Assembly (NCBI RefSeq): GCF_030433435.1
Contig: NZ_JANRHH010000041.1
Span: 43,164-107,163 of the forward strand
From: Polycladomyces subterraneus
GTDB taxonomy: Bacteria; Bacillota; Bacilli; Thermoactinomycetales; JIR-001
Length of the DNA stretch: 64,000 nucleotides
Direction of reading: 5' to 3'
Shown: piece after piece, positions 61,286 through 64,000 of the stretch
How positions within the stretch are numbered: the stretch's first letter is position 1
Layout: each line of letters starts with the position of its first letter
Position numbers and translations under genes: made by a program
The notes under the pieces: generated by a model
The model's input: the letters and a program-made list of their open reading frames with translations, nothing else
What the model was told of the DNA's origin: nothing
Database searches by the model: none

Positions 61286-61714
61286 AACTTCGCACCCCCA
61301 ACCAATCATCACCGTTGGCGATTTCCCTTACAATACTACCATTATGACGTAAGGGTTGCAAAAATATACTTTAATCAAATGAGTCCGCCTCCCCAAGACG
61401 GACCGGGGAGAACACTGTGACTTTCTTCACACGGCTAAACACCAAGGCACTCCCTTTGGTCGCCGTGAGCTTCTCGCTTCATCCGGCGTGGCAACCCACA
61501 TCCATCCACGATGGCTTCGTCCAAGCCTACTTGATTCAGTCTAACGAGCTTTTCACTCGCGTAGTAGTTTTAGGTGTTTTCGCACTTGGTTTTTCCTGCT
61601 CGCTACTTTATAAATTTATTCGACCCATACGACAAAATTCCTGCTGTTCCCCGCCTATTCCCGCGGATTTTTCACCATAGGGTCGCACCTGTCCAGCAGT
61701 TTCTATCGGGGATG
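61286..61714. other. 429-base interval, no gene assigned
   Basis: A plus-strand ORF (61417-61680, 87 codons) has no ribosome binding site and an unconvincing composition. The region should contain the ndoAI promoter (minus strand). A T-rich stretch at 61555-61620 resembles nothing I can name. Confidence 0.4.
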
Positions 61715-62893
61715 TTAAAAGTTTGCTTGTCCCAATCGATTCACCACACCGATGATGCGTCCGCCTTTTTTGTAGACGCGCGGCACGCGATAACCTATCA
61801 TGCATGTCACTTCATAGGAGATGGTGCCCAACGCTTCCGCCACTTCGTCGACCGTGATCCGCTCTTTCCCTTGCATTCCGTAGAGAACCACTTCGTCTCC
61901 CACCTTGACCGGCATGGCTTCGGTCACGTCCAGCATCGTCTGATCCATGCAAATCCTGCCGACGATCGGCACCCTGCGTCCGTTGACCAGCGCTTCACCT
62001 CGATTGGAGAGCAAACGGTTGAAACCGTCTGCATATCCCACGGGGATGGTCGCGATCCAGCGTGTCCCGTCGGAAACAAACGTTTTTCCATAACTGACAC
62101 CCATACCCGCAGGCGGCCGTTTGAGATGGACAATTTTCGTTTTCAACGTCAGAGCCGGGCGCAAGTCCACCGCTTCGCGGTTCACTTCGGCGGAGGGATA
62201 GTACCCGTACATACTGATCCCCAAACGAACCAATTGATGTGCATACGCTGGTAAATCAATCGCCGTGGCGCTGTTGGCGCAGTGAACAAGCGGGATCTTG
62301 ATCCCTTCCGATTGCAACCGAACGATGATACGCTCCAATTGTTCATGTTGCCATTTCGTATAGGATTTGTCCATTTCATCCGCCGTGGCGAAATGGGTGA
62401 ACAACCCTTCCACCTCGATCGAATCGTACCGTCCGATCCTGTGTAAAAACGGCAACACTTCATCTTCAAACAATCCCAATCGGCCCATGCCGGTATCCAC
62501 CTTGACATGAACCGGTACTTTGTGTCCCAATCGGGCGGCTTGGCTTGCCACCTCGTCCACAACCTCTTCCGTATACACGGTCAATGTGACATCGCGGCGC
62601 ACGGCCTCCGCCACCGCTGCGGGCGGGGTATACCCCAACACCAAGATCGGCGCTTCGATCCCCGCATTTCTCAGCTCCAGCGCTTCATCCAAAAAGGCAA
62701 CAGCCAGATGGGTCGCACCGGCTTCCAGCGCGGTTTTCGCCACGGGAACAGCACCGTGACCATAGGCGTCCGCCTTGACGACCGCCATGAGCTTGACCGA
62801 TGACGGAAATCGATTTCTAAATTGTTGAACATTATGTGTGATGGCATCGAGATCAATCTCTGCGATCGTATCACGGAAATAGGTTTGGTTCAT
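61715..62893 (-). CDS. alr: alanine racemase
   Basis: PLP enzyme interconverting L- and D-Ala for peptidoglycan. 392 residues: PLP Lys in LMAVVKADAYGHGAVPVAKT, HVKVDTGMGRLGLFEDE, HCANSATAIDLPAYAH, and the second-domain catalytic Tyr/RICMDQTMLDVT block. The C-terminus (GYRVPRVYKKGGRIIGVVN) is complete. It overlaps the upstream membrane-protein gene by 4 bases. alr upstream of ndoAI-ndoA matches B. subtilis. Confidence 0.95.
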   Translation of the reverse strand: MNQTYFRDTIAEIDLDAITHNVQQFRNRFPSSVKLMAVVKADAYGHGAVPVAKTALEAGATHLAVAFLDEALELRNAGIEAPILVLGYTPPAAVAEAVRRDVTLTVYTEEVVDEVASQAARLGHKVPVHVKVDTGMGRLGLFEDEVLPFLHRIGRYDSIEVEGLFTHFATADEMDKSYTKWQHEQLERIIVRLQSEGIKIPLVHCANSATAIDLPAYAHQLVRLGISMYGYYPSAEVNREAVDLRPALTLKTKIVHLKRPPAGMGVSYGKTFVSDGTRWIATIPVGYADGFNRLLSNRGEALVNGRRVPIVGRICMDQTMLDVTEAMPVKVGDEVVLYGMQGKERITVDEVAEALGTISYEVTCMIGYRVPRVYKKGGRIIGVVNRLGQANF

Positions 62894-63321
62894 CCTCGAG
62901 CTCCTGTTCGCCGAATGATCTCCAACTGAGTTTGCAATTGATCCACGAATTGATTGCTGACTAAAAGCGGACGGCGTTTGCCTCGAATTCGGAAAATATA
63001 GGGCAAATCATAAGCTGGTTCAATCTGGACCAATGGAATTTCTTCTCTCTGATTTCCCATATGAATCACCAGCTTGTCCTCATAAAGAATGTAACGCGGA
63101 CGATATAACGCCCGAAACAGTGCGGGAAACCCGAATATCACCATAGCCGCCGCAACGATCGTGCCCATGATAAACGGGACAGAGCGGTAAGGAAATAGCA
63201 AGAACACTCCGGCAAACCCGGCGAGAAACAGTACCGTCTCCAACAAGCGCATCAGGCCGCTTTTTCGATAGAGCAACACGAAATACGGTGTCTGTTCCTC
63301 ATAGATAACAGAGGAATCCAT
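62890..63321 (-). CDS. membrane protein with a PH-like C-terminus, 143 residues
   Basis: Two membrane helices (LLETVLFLAGFAGVFLLFPY, FIMGTIVAAAMVIFGFPALF) precede a beta-rich cytosolic part (RYILYEDKLVIHMGNQREEI, PYIFRIRGKRRPLLVSNQF), the layout of small bPH-type membrane proteins. No ligand known. Translationally coupled to alr. Confidence 0.7.
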   Translation of the reverse strand: MDSSVIYEEQTPYFVLLYRKSGLMRLLETVLFLAGFAGVFLLFPYRSVPFIMGTIVAAAMVIFGFPALFRALYRPRYILYEDKLVIHMGNQREEIPLVQIEPAYDLPYIFRIRGKRRPLLVSNQFVDQLQTQLEIIRRTGARG

Positions 63322-63594
63322 CTCTCCACCTCTTTCAAACCGAAGCAGGTCAACTGCACTTCGGAAAGGGTGCCGATCCGAGTAACCTGTTCCCTGCTCG
63401 CAGGATAGAGAGCCGCCCTTCTCTCAGGTCAACGATTCTACCACATTTATACAATGCAAAGACACGTTCGACAACGTTTCCACCCATCATCATACATGCT
63501 CGGACGCGGAATTGCAAAGGGAAAAGGCGCATATTCCATGAAATAGTAGCTTTCTGGAAAAGATCCATCCTTCTTTAACGTCAACTGAATTTAC
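63322..63594. other. divergent intergenic region, no gene assigned
   Basis: Separates the minus-strand alr unit from the plus-strand secreted-protein gene. A minus-strand ORF (63350-63568) has no ribosome binding site and is probably not real. Confidence 0.4.
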
Positions 63595-63624
63595 TTGCAA
63601 TTGTATTCATATATTTCATACAAT
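63595..63624 (+). promoter_or_regulatory. candidate promoter for the secreted protein
   Basis: TTGCAA (63595-63600), 18 bases, TACAAT (63619-63624), about 45 bases before the ATG at 63669. Confidence 0.5.
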
Positions 63625-63668
63625 AATTTGCGCAAACGGTTTCACCATATCGACAGGGGGGGAGCTTA

Positions 63669-63803
63669 ATGAAGAGAGTCTCGTCTTTATTGGTGCTGGT
63701 TTTACTTTTCCTCATGGTGCCGGGAGTGAGAGCAGACAACACCACTTCCCAAGGCAACCGGTTTACTTTGCCACAAGGTGTATTTTACAGAAAAGCCGCA
63801 TGA
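63669..63803 (+). pseudogene. secreted protein gene cut off after the signal peptide
   Basis: ATG behind GGGGGGGAGC. A textbook signal peptide (MKRVSSLLVLVLLFLMVPG, cleavage near VRADN) is followed by only about 20 mature residues (TTSQGNRFTLPQGVFYRK) and a TGA. The stop lies in the IS605-type sequence that starts around 63785-63800, so the original gene was probably longer and has been interrupted. Its identity is unknown. Confidence 0.6.
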
Positions 63804-64000
63804 AAGCCCACGGTTTCAATCGTGGGATGAAAGGCGGCGTTGCTCGGCATCCCCTTTTGGGGATGGCAAGAGCAACCAATTCGCTGTATAATCGAACATA
63901 TGAGCGGTGCTCATCCCACTGGAGGTGGGCTTGTTCCTGTGGACGTCATGGTATGAGGTTCCAGTGGCGAACCAATCTTTCCCACTGGGTAAAACCATGA
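63785..64000 (+). mobile_element. IS605/IS1341-type end with decayed tnpB tail
   Basis: AAAGCCCACG-GTTTCAAT-CGTGGGATG is an imperfect hairpin typical of IS605 ends. A second hairpin follows (CATCCCC-TTTT-GGGGATG). Around 63905-64000 one frame reads AHPTGGGLVPVDVMV-stop-GSSGEPIFPTG-stop, like the variable C-terminal tail of TnpB proteins but with two stops. It continues past the window edge. Confidence 0.5.

Noticed and set aside
61417..61680. 87-codon plus-strand ORF between ndoAI and alr
   Set aside because: No ribosome binding site; low-complexity hydrophobic and basic mix without family match.

Overview
The window reads as chromosome of a Gram-positive, endospore-forming, moderately GC-rich member of the Bacillota, most likely Thermoactinomycetaceae or a close relative. 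This rests on Bacilli-style gene neighbourhoods (ndoAI-ndoA next to rsbU-rsbV-rsbW-sigB, tsaE-tsaB-rimI-tsaD behind thiL, cmpA beside tatD), a perfect cre site, Bacilli-type tRNA order and strong AGGAGG-like ribosome binding sites. The family-level placement is inference.

Layout. 0-0.9 kb: transposase remnant, two coupled small ORFs and a GC-rich hairpin stack. 0.9-14.8 kb: a minus-strand anaerobic cobalamin operon behind a B12 riboswitch, transcribed in the order cbiW-position ORF, cbiH60, cbiX, cobK, cbiC, cbiD, cbiET, cbiL, cbiF, cbiG, cbiA, btuR, cbiP. It covers sirohydrochlorin to adenosylcobyric acid; uroporphyrinogen methylation and nucleotide-loop assembly genes are not here. It ends against a wrecked flavin reductase gene. 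15-20 kb: an accessory stretch with a GDPD of actinobacterial base composition, a second secreted GDPD-like protein, a methyltransferase with an in-frame stop, a SHOCT protein and integrase/HTH debris. 20.2-21.6 kb: a Ni/Co permease under a second, nearly identical B12 riboswitch, so cobalt uptake and corrin synthesis share one control element.

21.7-25.4 kb: the t6A tRNA-modification operon with thiL and rimI. 25.4-31.2 kb: twelve tRNA genes in two blocks, each with its own promoter, separated by a 4.5-kb decayed phage-like island (PhoH ATPase, small ORFs, a class II ribonucleotide reductase scrap, an integrase scrap, an intact alpha/beta hydrolase). 31.5-39.9 kb: molybdenum cofactor genes (moeA-PBP fusion, moaA, moaC, mogA and a SUOX-fold protein on the minus strand; a moaD-moaE fusion and moeB on the plus strand) around a Bax-inhibitor-1 protein. 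40-44.4 kb: a beta-hydroxyacid dehydrogenase, an atypical thioredoxin and a secreted glycosidase under a cre site. 44.4-47.6 kb: an IS200/IS605 element followed by decayed transporter and hydrolase genes. 48-49 kb: cmpA and tatD.

49-55.3 kb: a 1544-residue P-type ATPase in which a degenerate P1B-like half precedes an intact P2-like pump, flanked by four small membrane or coiled-coil proteins; this is the most unusual system seen here. 55.4-63.3 kb: tex, sigB-rsbW-rsbV-rsbU with a sigma-B-type promoter, the ndoAI/ndoA toxin-antitoxin pair, alr and a membrane protein. The right edge holds a secreted-protein gene cut off by an IS605-type fragment.

Starts were chosen from Shine-Dalgarno sequences and overlaps. 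All identities come from motif recognition by eye, without database searches.
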